Source: Paenibacillus sp. W2I17
Lineage (GTDB): Bacteria > Bacillota > Bacilli > Paenibacillales > Paenibacillaceae
Direction of reading: 5' to 3'
Length of the DNA: 64,000 nucleotides
Assembly: GCF_030815985.1 (NCBI RefSeq)
Contig: NZ_JAUSXM010000001.1
Span: 3,100,001 to 3,164,000, forward strand
Below are positions 26,100-33,285 of the stretch, piece by piece; position 1 is the stretch's first letter; the number at the start of each line of letters is the position of its first letter. A program made the position numbers and the translations under genes. The notes beneath the pieces were generated by a model. The model saw only the letters and a list, made by a program, of their open reading frames with translations, searched no databases and had not been told where the DNA came from.

Positions 26100-27472
26100 G
26101 TTCTAATCTCCTTTGAAAAGGATACGTCCTTGGCTCGCTGTATCTGTATATCCACTTCTGCTTCAGCCCCTGACTTGGATTGAACTCCATTTCCCGTAGC
26201 ATATAACGCGTTCAGGAAGATACAGAATGGAGCAATCAGATGAACCGTGGACAGGGTATTGTCAAAAAAGGAATAGGTCAGGAAACCGATAATCATACCG
26301 GCAAAATACAACCGGATCATGCCGCCCAATCGGAAGTAAACAGCCCGAAACACCAGCAGCAGCGATAGAAACAACAGGATGGCTCCAACTAACCCGCCAT
26401 CGTAATAAAAACGAATGTATTCATTATGCGGAACGACGAATCCAGAAAAAATACTTCCATCATTCGCTACAAGAGTTGAGCCGAGTCCACGTCCAAATAT
26501 CGGATACTCATTTGCTTTGCCAATAAAATAATTCCATGCTACATCCCTTCCCGACAAGCCTTTGCTCTCTGACCTCATCTCATAATTGTCCCACTGCGCA
26601 ATCACCATATAGGCCACAGCGACAACAAACAGAATGAGAGGAATAATGGCACTGACTCTGCCTTTGATGAAGGCTTTCAGTTGATCAAAAAGATAGACCA
26701 GAATAATCGGAATAAGCGCAATAAGCGGCCCCCTCGTTCCCGTCTGGACCAAAATAACCAGATGTGTCAAGGTAAGCATGTAATACAGAACAACCTGATG
26801 GCCTTGCTTGATCTGAATCAGACAGACGCAGATGGAGATAAAACACAACATGGCCAGATGCGCGGCGATGTTAGCTCCCTGTAACCGGGTTACACCCGAC
26901 ATCTCCAGGTTAGTAATGGACAATATGCCGGCGAGTTGCAGAATATAACCACCAGCAAGACTGAACAGCGGCAACCATGCGAGTACACGTATAATTCGTT
27001 GACTGATCTCTCTTGAAAAATGGGGCATCAGCAACAAAAAAGGAACAATGACTCCCAGAAAGGCCTTGAATGGATCGAGCGGACTAACCTTACTGGGCAG
27101 ATCAGATAGAAAATAACTCTCCACAAATAAAAAACCAATCGCCAGTGCAGGATATATCAGATCTTTGCGAATACCAAAGCGTAAAAAAAGAGAGACGACA
27201 AAACCCAGAATCGCCAGCTTGTAGAAGGACAGCGAATCCAGTCCTGCCAGATGAATGCTAAATATTTTATCAATGGACAATGAAAAACTTACGATGAGAA
27301 TCATAAAAATCCAGCTGGGCTGTTTAATATAAACGCCCAGCAGAATCACAGCTATGAGTGCAACAACCGAGACTAGCGGAAGATAGATTGCTGCGAAGAC
27401 AATTACCAGCGAAAAAAGAATGATATTAAACGACTTCATATTCAATGCAGCAAGTATACCGGTCTTTTGCAT
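26096..27472 (-). CDS. O-antigen ligase/Wzy-type polymerase
   Basis: The 458-residue protein has ten to twelve transmembrane helices and the Wzy_C/O-antigen ligase pattern, including VQTGTRGPLIALIPIILVYLFDQ and a large external loop with NYFIGKANEYPIFGRGLGSTL followed by VVPHNEYIRFYYDGGLVGA. This motif (H-N-x-Y) is typical of the family. It most likely polymerises flipped repeat units outside the membrane. Start ATG 27472 follows GAGGTGG. The gene lies between the priming transferase and the Alg14-like gene. Confidence 0.9.
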   Translation of the reverse strand: MQKTGILAALNMKSFNIILFSLVIVFAAIYLPLVSVVALIAVILLGVYIKQPSWIFMILIVSFSLSIDKIFSIHLAGLDSLSFYKLAILGFVVSLFLRFGIRKDLIYPALAIGFLFVESYFLSDLPSKVSPLDPFKAFLGVIVPFLLLMPHFSREISQRIIRVLAWLPLFSLAGGYILQLAGILSITNLEMSGVTRLQGANIAAHLAMLCFISICVCLIQIKQGHQVVLYYMLTLTHLVILVQTGTRGPLIALIPIILVYLFDQLKAFIKGRVSAIIPLILFVVAVAYMVIAQWDNYEMRSESKGLSGRDVAWNYFIGKANEYPIFGRGLGSTLVANDGSIFSGFVVPHNEYIRFYYDGGLVGAILLFLSLLLVFRAVYFRLGGMIRLYFAGMIIGFLTYSFFDNTLSTVHLIAPFCIFLNALYATGNGVQSKSGAEAEVDIQIQRAKDVSFSKEIRT

Positions 27473-27506
27473 ATCTGCTATGCCACCTCAAAGCCAGAAT
27501 CGTGTT

Positions 27507-28205
27507 TCAAAACGCATCCTTCGAACCTACCAGCACCTTGAACGTTCTGAAGATAATTTTGATATCCACCATCATGCTGCGCTCACGGGCATACGTCAGA
27601 TCCAGCTCTACCATTTCTTCAAAACCAACACTATTTCGACCGCTGACTTGCCATAATCCCGTACATCCCGGAATCATCTGAAGACGTTGTCTGTCATAGG
27701 AAGTGTAGTTCTTCACTTCTCTGGGCAGAGCCGGTCTGGGTCCAACGAGACTCATCTCTCCTCTGAACACGTTCCACAACTGTGGCAGCTCATCCAGACT
27801 GGTTTTCCGAATGAACTTGCCAATCCGGGTAATCCGGGGATCATTTTTCATTTTGAACATATTCCCGTTCACTTCATTCTGATCAATCAGCTGTTCCAGC
27901 AGATCTTCTGCATTCGCAACCATGGACCTGAATTTGTACATATGAAACTCTTTTCCATTCTGTCCGACCCGTACCTGACGAAAAAAAACAGACCCCTGCG
28001 GGGCCTCGATTTTGATCAGTAATCCGATGACCGCAAACAAGGGGCACAAAATGATCAAACCTATGAAAGAACCCAGCAAATCGAGCATTCTTTTCATAAA
28101 TAGATACACTTTATCCGCATTTTGTCCTGACATCGTTGATGCATTGTACCCCAGACTTGGGTCCATAACGATCTCCGCTTCCTTCGTTTGGGGAGATGGA
28201 CTCAT
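27507..28205 (-). CDS. Priming sugar transferase (undecaprenyl-phosphate hexose-1-P transferase)
   Basis: The 232-residue protein is a compact (WcaJ/RfbP C-terminal type) bacterial sugar transferase. One membrane segment ([25 protein letters not shown], ~residues 40-64) precedes the catalytic domain with [54 protein letters not shown] and [13 protein letters not shown]. It loads the first sugar phosphate, probably glucose or galactose, on undecaprenyl phosphate. The 5' ATG overlaps the galU stop by 4 bases. It lacks the N-terminal regulatory domain of longer homologues. Confidence 0.93.
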   Translation of the reverse strand: MSPSPQTKEAEIVMDPSLGYNASTMSGQNADKVYLFMKRMLDLLGSFIGLIILCPLFAVIGLLIKIEAPQGSVFFRQVRVGQNGKEFHMYKFRSMVANAEDLLEQLIDQNEVNGNMFKMKNDPRITRIGKFIRKTSLDELPQLWNVFRGEMSLVGPRPALPREVKNYTSYDRQRLQMIPGCTGLWQVSGRNSVGFEEMVELDLTYARERSMMVDIKIIFRTFKVLVGSKDAF

Positions 28206-29104
28206 TCAAACTCCCCCCCGGCTACATGTTCTACCGACTCTTTTTCCAGAATCTGTTGCAGAGCTTGCAGCATTGGAATTCTAAGTTCCTGTTTTTGCAG
28301 AGCGAAGTCGATGGTTGTCAAAATGAATCCCAGTTTCTCGCCCACGTCATAACGTACTCCCTCGAAATCGTAAGCATACACTCCTTGTGTCTCATTTAAG
28401 CGCTGAATCGCATCTGTTAATTGAATCTCTCCCCCTTGACCAATCTCTTGTTGCTCCAGATGTTCGAAAATCTCTGGACTCAGTACGTATCTCCCCATAA
28501 TCGCCAGGTTGGAAGGCGCTGTGCCTTGGGCAGGTTTCTCTACGAATCTGAGAACCTCTGTCAAACGGCCATCCGATTGAAGCGGGTCCACAATGCCGTA
28601 TCTGTCTGTTTGTTCAGCAAGTACGGTTTGTACGCCAACAATGGAATGTTGAACCTGATCATATTGATCAATCAATTGTTTGGTGCATGGCACTTCCGAT
28701 ACGACGATGTCATCTCCGAGCAACACGGCAAAAGGTTCGTCACCGATAAAGTTACGTGCACACCAGACAGCATGACCAAGTCCTTTGGCCTCTTTTTGTC
28801 TTATGTAGTGGATATCCACGTTAGAGGATTTGCGAACCTCTTCAAGCAGGCCCAGCTTCCCTTTTTCCAGCAAGTTATGTTCCAGTTCAAAAGCGTTGTC
28901 GAAATGATCTTCAATTGCCCGCTTCCCTTTACCAGTTACAATGATGATGTCTTCGATTCCAGAGGCAATGGCTTCCTCAACGATATACTGTATAGTTGGT
29001 TTGTCCACAATAGGGAGCATTTCTTTGGGCATCGCTTTTGTGGCTGGCAAAAATCGTGTACCTAGTCCAGCTGCAGGAATGATTGCTTTTCTCACTTTTT
29101 TCAT
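28202..29104 (-). CDS. galU: UTP-glucose-1-phosphate uridylyltransferase
   Basis: The 300-residue enzyme makes UDP-glucose. It has [35 protein letters not shown] at the N-terminus, LLGDD(I/V)-type sugar nucleotide site at ~107-111, FVEKP, and [18 protein letters not shown]. The C-terminal region ends with [21 protein letters not shown] 29104 follows AGGGTGG; a longer frame to 29158 runs into the structured leader and is unlikely. It feeds both UDP-Glc and (through Ugd) UDP-GlcA. A structured RNA segment precedes it. Confidence 0.95.
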   Translation of the reverse strand: MKKVRKAIIPAAGLGTRFLPATKAMPKEMLPIVDKPTIQYIVEEAIASGIEDIIIVTGKGKRAIEDHFDNAFELEHNLLEKGKLGLLEEVRKSSNVDIHYIRQKEAKGLGHAVWCARNFIGDEPFAVLLGDDIVVSEVPCTKQLIDQYDQVQHSIVGVQTVLAEQTDRYGIVDPLQSDGRLTEVLRFVEKPAQGTAPSNLAIMGRYVLSPEIFEHLEQQEIGQGGEIQLTDAIQRLNETQGVYAYDFEGVRYDVGEKLGFILTTIDFALQKQELRIPMLQALQQILEKESVEHVAGGEFE

Positions 29105-29291
29105 AAATACCACCCTATCCTCTTTTTTTTTAGTTTGATAAAAGTTGAACCAGGGCATCTAACCCGTCCTCACGTCATACCTTCGACGATTAACGTCTAA
29201 GGTTCATTGAACCCACAGCATGACCGAGTGCCTACAGTGATAAAGGTGCAGTAGACATTACCTGTTTACTTGGGAGCATTGGATGGAAGGT
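29105..29291 (-). ncRNA. Structured RNA leader in the EPS operon, EAR (epsC motif) candidate
   Basis: The 187-base space between the BY-kinase stop and galU is large for this otherwise overlapping operon. On the transcribed strand it carries a hairpin ACCTT-A-GACG-TTAAT-CGTC-G-AAGGT (29178-29202) that shares bases with an alternative GGTTC-AAT-GAACC hairpin (29200-29212), so the two are mutually exclusive. A further CTAC/GTAG pair and the GGGTTCAA segment indicate more structure. In B. subtilis the processive antitermination RNA EAR lies at the same relative position, right after the epsB kinase gene. Identity to EAR is inferred from position, size and structure, not from a consensus match. 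Confidence 0.5.
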
Positions 29292-29978
29292 TTACTTCTC
29301 TCCGTAGCCCACCGGAACTGCAACGTTTTTGATATTGTTCAGGATTGCGCCCAGGATTCGTGCATTCACATGCTCCAGAGCAGCCTTGGTTTTCTTCACC
29401 AGTTCCTTCTTGACCTTGCCCGAGTTCACGACCAGCAGCACACCATCACACAGCGAACTCACAATGAGTGCATCCGTTACCGCGAGCACCGGCGGTGTAT
29501 CAAACATGATGACATCATATTGATCCTCTAACTTCTCAATCAGCCTTTTCATCCGGTTGGAACCGATCATCTCGGAAGGGTTCGGCGGAATTGGGCCAGA
29601 AGTGAACAATTGGAGATTGTCGATATAACTCTCTCTAAGCACGTCTTCCACACTGTACTGATTAGACAGCACACTACTAAGACCGATATGATTCGGTACG
29701 GAAAACACCTGGTGCAAGGAAGGATTACGCAGATCCGCATCGATCAGCAGAACTTTTTTGCCTTCCTGGGCATAGGTTACCGCCAGGTTGCTAATGGTTG
29801 TGGTCTTGCCTTCGCCGGATTCGGCGGAAGCCACCATGATTTTTTTGATATGACTGTCGATTGAGGAGAACTGGATGTTCGTCCGTAATTTACGGTATCC
29901 CTCCGAGATTTGAGATTTGGAGTTAAAATAGGTCACCAGACTGTTATTTTCATTGGTTAGCCGCGACATATTTGCCAT
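29292..29978 (-). CDS. Bacterial tyrosine kinase (CpsD/YwqD type)
   Basis: The 228-residue cytosolic kinase has Walker A in AESGEGKTT (~residues 52-60), Walker A' VLLIDADLR (~76-84) and Walker B in VIMFDTPP. N-terminal EGYRKLRTNIQFSS interacts with its activator. The C-terminal Tyr cluster is short; only one Tyr is seen near the end (VGYGEK), fewer than in Wzc-type kinases. It controls EPS length with the Wzz-like partner, which overlaps it by 29 bases. Start may be ATG 29978 or, with better spacing to GGGGGA, ATG 29969. Confidence 0.92.
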   Translation of the reverse strand: MANMSRLTNENNSLVTYFNSKSQISEGYRKLRTNIQFSSIDSHIKKIMVASAESGEGKTTTISNLAVTYAQEGKKVLLIDADLRNPSLHQVFSVPNHIGLSSVLSNQYSVEDVLRESYIDNLQLFTSGPIPPNPSEMIGSNRMKRLIEKLEDQYDVIMFDTPPVLAVTDALIVSSLCDGVLLVVNSGKVKKELVKKTKAALEHVNARILGAILNNIKNVAVPVGYGEK

Positions 29979-30705
29979 CCCCCACTTTCTGTTGAGATAC
30001 GTAATTTTTCGTATTTTTCAGATCATCTTTTTTCATTTTGGATATCACTGTAAGCACAGGCAGGCCCAGCTCTTTTTCAAGTTCAGCTTCGGATTTGAAT
30101 GTGTCATCCAGATAATCCAGCAGGAATACGAGTGCAATCGCGAGTACAAGACCTGCGAACAGACTGACAATGATGCTTAATGTGGTTTTCATATTGATTG
30201 GAGATGCGTTACTATCCACTTTTGCTTCACTGAGGATGGCCACATTATCGATTTTCATGATTAGGGGGATTTGAGATTGGAACACGTTGGAGATGGCATT
30301 GACCGTTTTTGCGGCTTTTTCGTAGGTAGTCCCTTGTACAGTTATGCTCATCACTTGGGATTCGCTGGCTGTAGAGACGGAGGTGCTATTCATGAGCTGA
30401 GCAGAGGTTAAGCCTAGGTCCGGATACGTGGTAGCGACTTTATCCATAATGGCGGAAGATTTAATAATTTCTCTGTAAGAGTTAATGAGTTTGATATTGG
30501 TTTGAATCATGCTGAAGTCCATCATCGCCTGGCCTTGAACGTTAGAGGTCTGGTTCACGATCAGTTTGGAACTTGCTTCATAGATGGGCTGGGTGAAGAA
30601 AATGCTTTTAACCCCTGCACCCACACCGGCTATCAAAGCAATTGCAACAATCAACCACAGTTTCTTTTGTAAGAGTCGAAAATATCCTTTCAGTTCCACT
30701 TTCAT
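29950..30705 (-). CDS. Wzz/CpsC-type chain-length determinant (kinase activator)
   Basis: The 251-residue membrane protein has two transmembrane helices (~residues 14-34 and 173-195) flanking an extracellular coiled region, a Wzz domain at the N-terminus (FRLLQKKLWLIVAIALIAGVGAG) and a proline-poor second helix ending LDYLDDTFKSEAELEKELGLPVLTVI, the cytosolic tail that activates the BY-kinase. The ATG at 30705 lies 1-2 bases after AGGAGG; a GTG at 30699 (codon 3) has ideal spacing and may be the true start. It overlaps the kinase gene by 29 bases. Confidence 0.92.
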   Translation of the reverse strand: MKVELKGYFRLLQKKLWLIVAIALIAGVGAGVKSIFFTQPIYEASSKLIVNQTSNVQGQAMMDFSMIQTNIKLINSYREIIKSSAIMDKVATTYPDLGLTSAQLMNSTSVSTASESQVMSITVQGTTYEKAAKTVNAISNVFQSQIPLIMKIDNVAILSEAKVDSNASPINMKTTLSIIVSLFAGLVLAIALVFLLDYLDDTFKSEAELEKELGLPVLTVISKMKKDDLKNTKNYVSQQKVGDGKYVAANQ

Positions 30706-30737
30706 TCCTCCTATACGTTGTGATCTATCCTATGTAA

Positions 30738-31502
30738 CTACCAGATGGACAGTAGCCATTTGCGAGGTTTCCAGCGTTCTGTGACCAGGCACGAATTCGA
30801 TAGAATGTGCGACGCATTCTCTGCCAGCCTTTTAACGGCTTCAGCTCCAAATCGACGCTCGATGGCCCGCTCTCCTTCACTTATGGCAAATGTCCTTTTG
30901 CACGTATCATGTGCATCTGATGAAATGAAATGAAACCCGTTTTCTTTGCAAAAATGAAAACACCACTGCCGAACTTTCCGTCCGAAAAGCCCAGTGAAAG
31001 ATTGAGCTGTGAGCTGACATAGTCCGCCTTGACTCAAGTAATCAGCCAACAACCTTGGCTTCTTCAAAATGACACGATTACGTTCCGGATGAGCAATAAT
31101 AGGGGTAATTCCCGCTATTCGTAATTCATGCAGTATCCTGGGGAACTGTGAGGGAATATGACCAAAGGGCAGTTCCAGCAACATGTAACGACTTCCGGCG
31201 AGTGTGCAGCACTTTCCTGCATATAAGTCTCCAATCAGGTTGTCATGCACCCTGATCTCCTGTCCGGGACGGATCTCCAGGCGAATGTTACGTTTGCGAA
31301 GTTCTGCATGAAGCAGGTTCACGGCCTGATTGACCACCATCGGTTCATTGTTGTATTGCCCGTTCAGGTGATGCGGAGTAGCAATAATGGAGGTAATTCC
31401 TGAGGCTGCCGCCTTCTCAGCCATTGCAACGGACTGCTCCATTCGAACAGGACCATCATCTAGGCCGGATAATATGTGGCAGTGCATTTCAACCATATCC
31501 AA
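30738..31502 (-). CDS. CpsB/YwqE-type protein-tyrosine phosphatase (PHP domain)
   Basis: The 254-residue phosphatase carries the PHP-domain metal motifs: EMHCHILSGLDDGP (HxH), ATPHHLNG, a central IIAHPERN and HFISSDAHDT. It removes phosphate from the BY-kinase, closing the regulatory cycle. It is the first gene of the EPS operon and has AGGAAG before ATG 31502. Upstream is an AT-rich region with an inverted repeat. The C-terminal residues after ~235 are basic, ending KPRKWLLSIW. Confidence 0.93.
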   Translation of the reverse strand: MDMVEMHCHILSGLDDGPVRMEQSVAMAEKAAASGITSIIATPHHLNGQYNNEPMVVNQAVNLLHAELRKRNIRLEIRPGQEIRVHDNLIGDLYAGKCCTLAGSRYMLLELPFGHIPSQFPRILHELRIAGITPIIAHPERNRVILKKPRLLADYLSQGGLCQLTAQSFTGLFGRKVRQWCFHFCKENGFHFISSDAHDTCKRTFAISEGERAIERRFGAEAVKRLAENASHILSNSCLVTERWKPRKWLLSIW

Positions 31503-31651
31503 ACTTCCTGAAATAGTATGAGCCCCCTCGCCCCTTTATTCATTGCGCAAATGCTTTTGGTGTTAAAGAACTAATGCATAACGCTATGAAATATAGTAAA
31601 ATGGCGTTAAGTACATGTTTTGTTCAGAAATTGTTAAGAATCGACTTGGAA
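31503..31651 (-). promoter_or_regulatory. Probable EPS operon promoter with TAACGC/GCGTTA inverted repeat
   Basis: The 149-base spacer holds TAACGC at 31579-31584 and GCGTTA at 31604-31609 (6-bp inverted repeat, 19-base spacer) surrounding an A/T-rich TATATT-like -10 region. It lies about 80-100 bases upstream of the CpsB start. This is the only clear upstream space before an 19-kb run of same-strand genes. Regulator unknown. Confidence 0.45.
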
Positions 31652-32086
31652 TTATATGGTGAAATCAATGTAATGATAGGGTTCCTGCAGAGCCTTTTGT
31701 TCTGTTGCCTTTTCATACTGAAAACGGGAAACCGCGGGAAATTGAACTTCAGTAAGCATTGTGTTTAACTGTCCAGTTATATATAGTTTCTGTTCGTGCT
31801 GAATATGCAAGTTTGAATGATACATTGTGAGCTCTCCGAAGGGCTGTTTCCATTGCAACCTTGCGTGAAGTCGTACACATACATGTTGATCTTCAACATC
31901 CAAACCAATGAGCATTTCTGATGATACCGGCAAGTTCAGGTCGCTCAGGAAGGTGATTGCTTGAGTGTCCATTCCAAGTAACAGAACAGGGCGTCTTTTG
32001 CGGTCTACCATTTTCCCATGAAACTCCTGAATGTACATATGGACATTTAATTTCATATCAGCCCATTCCTGAATTATTGAATACAT
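31652..32086 (-). CDS. Small protein with PilZ-like outline, unknown function
   Basis: The 144-residue protein begins at ATG 32086 after AAAGGAA. Residues ~20-100 have a beta-rich pattern reminiscent of a degenerate PilZ domain: DRKRRPVLLLG (RxxxR-like), then DTQAITFLS in place of the D/N-x-S-x-x-G motif, LPVSSEMLIGL and VCVRLHARLQW. Classical c-di-GMP-binding residues are largely absent. It lies between the EPS operon and the XRE regulator, on the EPS strand, and has a plausible promoter overlapped by an XRE-type box. A role in controlling EPS synthesis is an inference. Confidence 0.5.
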   Translation of the reverse strand: MYSIIQEWADMKLNVHMYIQEFHGKMVDRKRRPVLLLGMDTQAITFLSDLNLPVSSEMLIGLDVEDQHVCVRLHARLQWKQPFGELTMYHSNLHIQHEQKLYITGQLNTMLTEVQFPAVSRFQYEKATEQKALQEPYHYIDFTI

Positions 32087-32434
32087 GATTTCATTCCTTT
32101 AGAATGGATTAGCCTACATGGACTGCCTCCACTTCCTTCTCACAGGTATATGGTCCAGGCAACAAGGAGATACTTAAAATATTCCAAATGATACATTTTG
32201 TAACTCCATACGTCCAATTTACGATACAATACGTATCATGTCAAGCGGTATTTGGACATGGTTCTTTTGATTTACGACAATTTGAGATGTCCTTAGACAG
32301 ACCTATTTACAAATGGAAATGGGTTAGAGGAAACATATGAGGAGTTACTCTTTTGCAGGAAAGCTGCCCTGATCAAACACTTGGCTCAGGATTGTTTCAA
32401 TATATATTTGATGTCGTTCAGGGGGAAATAGCTT
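32087..32434. promoter_or_regulatory. Divergent regulatory region with two XRE-type boxes
   Basis: Between the PilZ-like gene and the XRE regulator lie GATACA-TTT-TGTAAC (32190-32204) and GATACA-ATA-CGTATC (32223-32237), each one base from GATACA-N3-TGTATC. On the minus strand a -35 TTGGAC (32217-32212), 18-base spacer and -10 TATCAT (32193-32188) form a promoter for the PilZ-like gene; the first box overlaps its -10 and the second lies just upstream of -35. This arrangement suits repression by the adjacent XRE protein. Confidence 0.55.
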
Positions 32435-32803
32435 ATGAGCTACGGAAATCGCATTGCTGAATTACGGGAACAGCGGGGACTTACTCAAGAAGAACTTGCG
32501 AGCTCCATTCATATTACCAGAGCTGCTCTCTCCCACTACGAGAAGAACCGTCGTAAACCGGATTTCGAAGTGTTAACGAGACTTGCTGACATCTTTGAGG
32601 TGTCTATTGATTATCTTATAGGACGTACAAAGCAAAGCGATGTTGTGATGGATGAAGATGTACGTGAATTCGTTGATACCTTGGAGTTATCGGATAAGGA
32701 AGTGTTGGAACGCTTCGATCTGATGATTGATGGGAAGTCCTTAACAGAAGAAGAGGCACGTCGTTTTATTGCGTTTGTCCGAATGGAACGCAGTATGGAC
32801 TAA
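32435..32803 (+). CDS. XRE family transcriptional regulator
   Basis: The 122-residue protein has a helix-turn-helix domain at residues 4-65 (RIAELREQRGLTQEELASSIHITRAALSHYEKNRRKPDFEVLTRLADIF) and a short helical C-terminus with an acidic region (DVREFVDTLELSDKEVLERFDLMID). The recognition helix, with TRAALSHYE, is close to that of the PBSX repressor Xre (SRARYSHYE as I remember it), consistent with GATACA-type operators. It is divergent from the PilZ-like gene and the EPS operon, like a local regulator. It has its own terminator. Confidence 0.9.
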   Translation: MSYGNRIAELREQRGLTQEELASSIHITRAALSHYEKNRRKPDFEVLTRLADIFEVSIDYLIGRTKQSDVVMDEDVREFVDTLELSDKEVLERFDLMIDGKSLTEEEARRFIAFVRMERSMD

Positions 32804-32816
32804 ACCCGAAAAGAGG

Positions 32817-32860
32817 ACCCAGTTCCCGAGAGATAACTCTCTGGCTTCTGGGCTTTTTTT
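32817..32860 (+). terminator. Terminator of the XRE gene
   Basis: CCCAG (32818-32822) pairs with CTGGG (32848-32852); an inner GAGAG/CTCTC stem strengthens it, and seven T follow. Confidence 0.75.
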
Positions 32861-32899
32861 GTGTCTTAATTCCCTTCCATTCCATGCTTGTCTATTGTG

Positions 32900-33055
32900 T
32901 CAAGGACGCTTGTTGTTGACGGAGGATACGAAATGGTTCCAACGCTCCGGGTCGATTCCGCATTGCAGTAAAACCTTCATGATGTCCATCTGGGTTGCTT
33001 CGACTTGTTTACCTGTCGGCCTACGATCGTCCCTGTTTGGATGCTTCATATTCAT
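32900..33055 (-). CDS. Possible 51-aa protein, unknown
   Basis: A minus-strand frame starting at ATG 33055 encodes a 51-residue protein (MNMKHPNRDDRRPTGKQVEA at its start, ending SSVNNKRP). GAGAGG lies about 10 bases before the ATG and codons look like those of local genes, so it may be real. The frame is open upstream to 33223 but codon quality drops. I do not recognise a family. It lies between xre and gltB on the gltB strand, inside 482 bases that otherwise hold only the XRE terminator and a hairpin. Confidence 0.42.
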   Translation of the reverse strand: MNMKHPNRDDRRPTGKQVEATQMDIMKVLLQCGIDPERWNHFVSSVNNKRP

Positions 33056-33189
33056 TCCGCTAACCTCTCTTATCTTTATACTTTCCCTGCCCTCCAAAAC
33101 TAGCCTTATTATACTTGAGAAAGTTCCTCGATGTTGTCGTCTCATGGCGATAACGTTTTTTGAAGGGGTTCTAATTTTGTCGAAAGCAA

Positions 33190-33235
33190 AATAGGAGCAA
33201 TATGGTGCCGGAATGGCAACCATATTGCTCCTATT
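33190..33235. terminator. Long hairpin downstream of gltB
   Basis: AATAGGAGCAATATGG (33190-33205) pairs perfectly over 16 bp with CCATATTGCTCCTATT (33220-33235), loop 14. On the gltB strand it lies 51 bases after the stop; the downstream U tract is imperfect (TTTTGCTTT). It is the likely gltB terminator. Confidence 0.7.
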
Positions 33236-33285
33236 ATTCTTAATACAACCTGTTCATGCACTTATACCTTTGAACAAGGAAGTTA

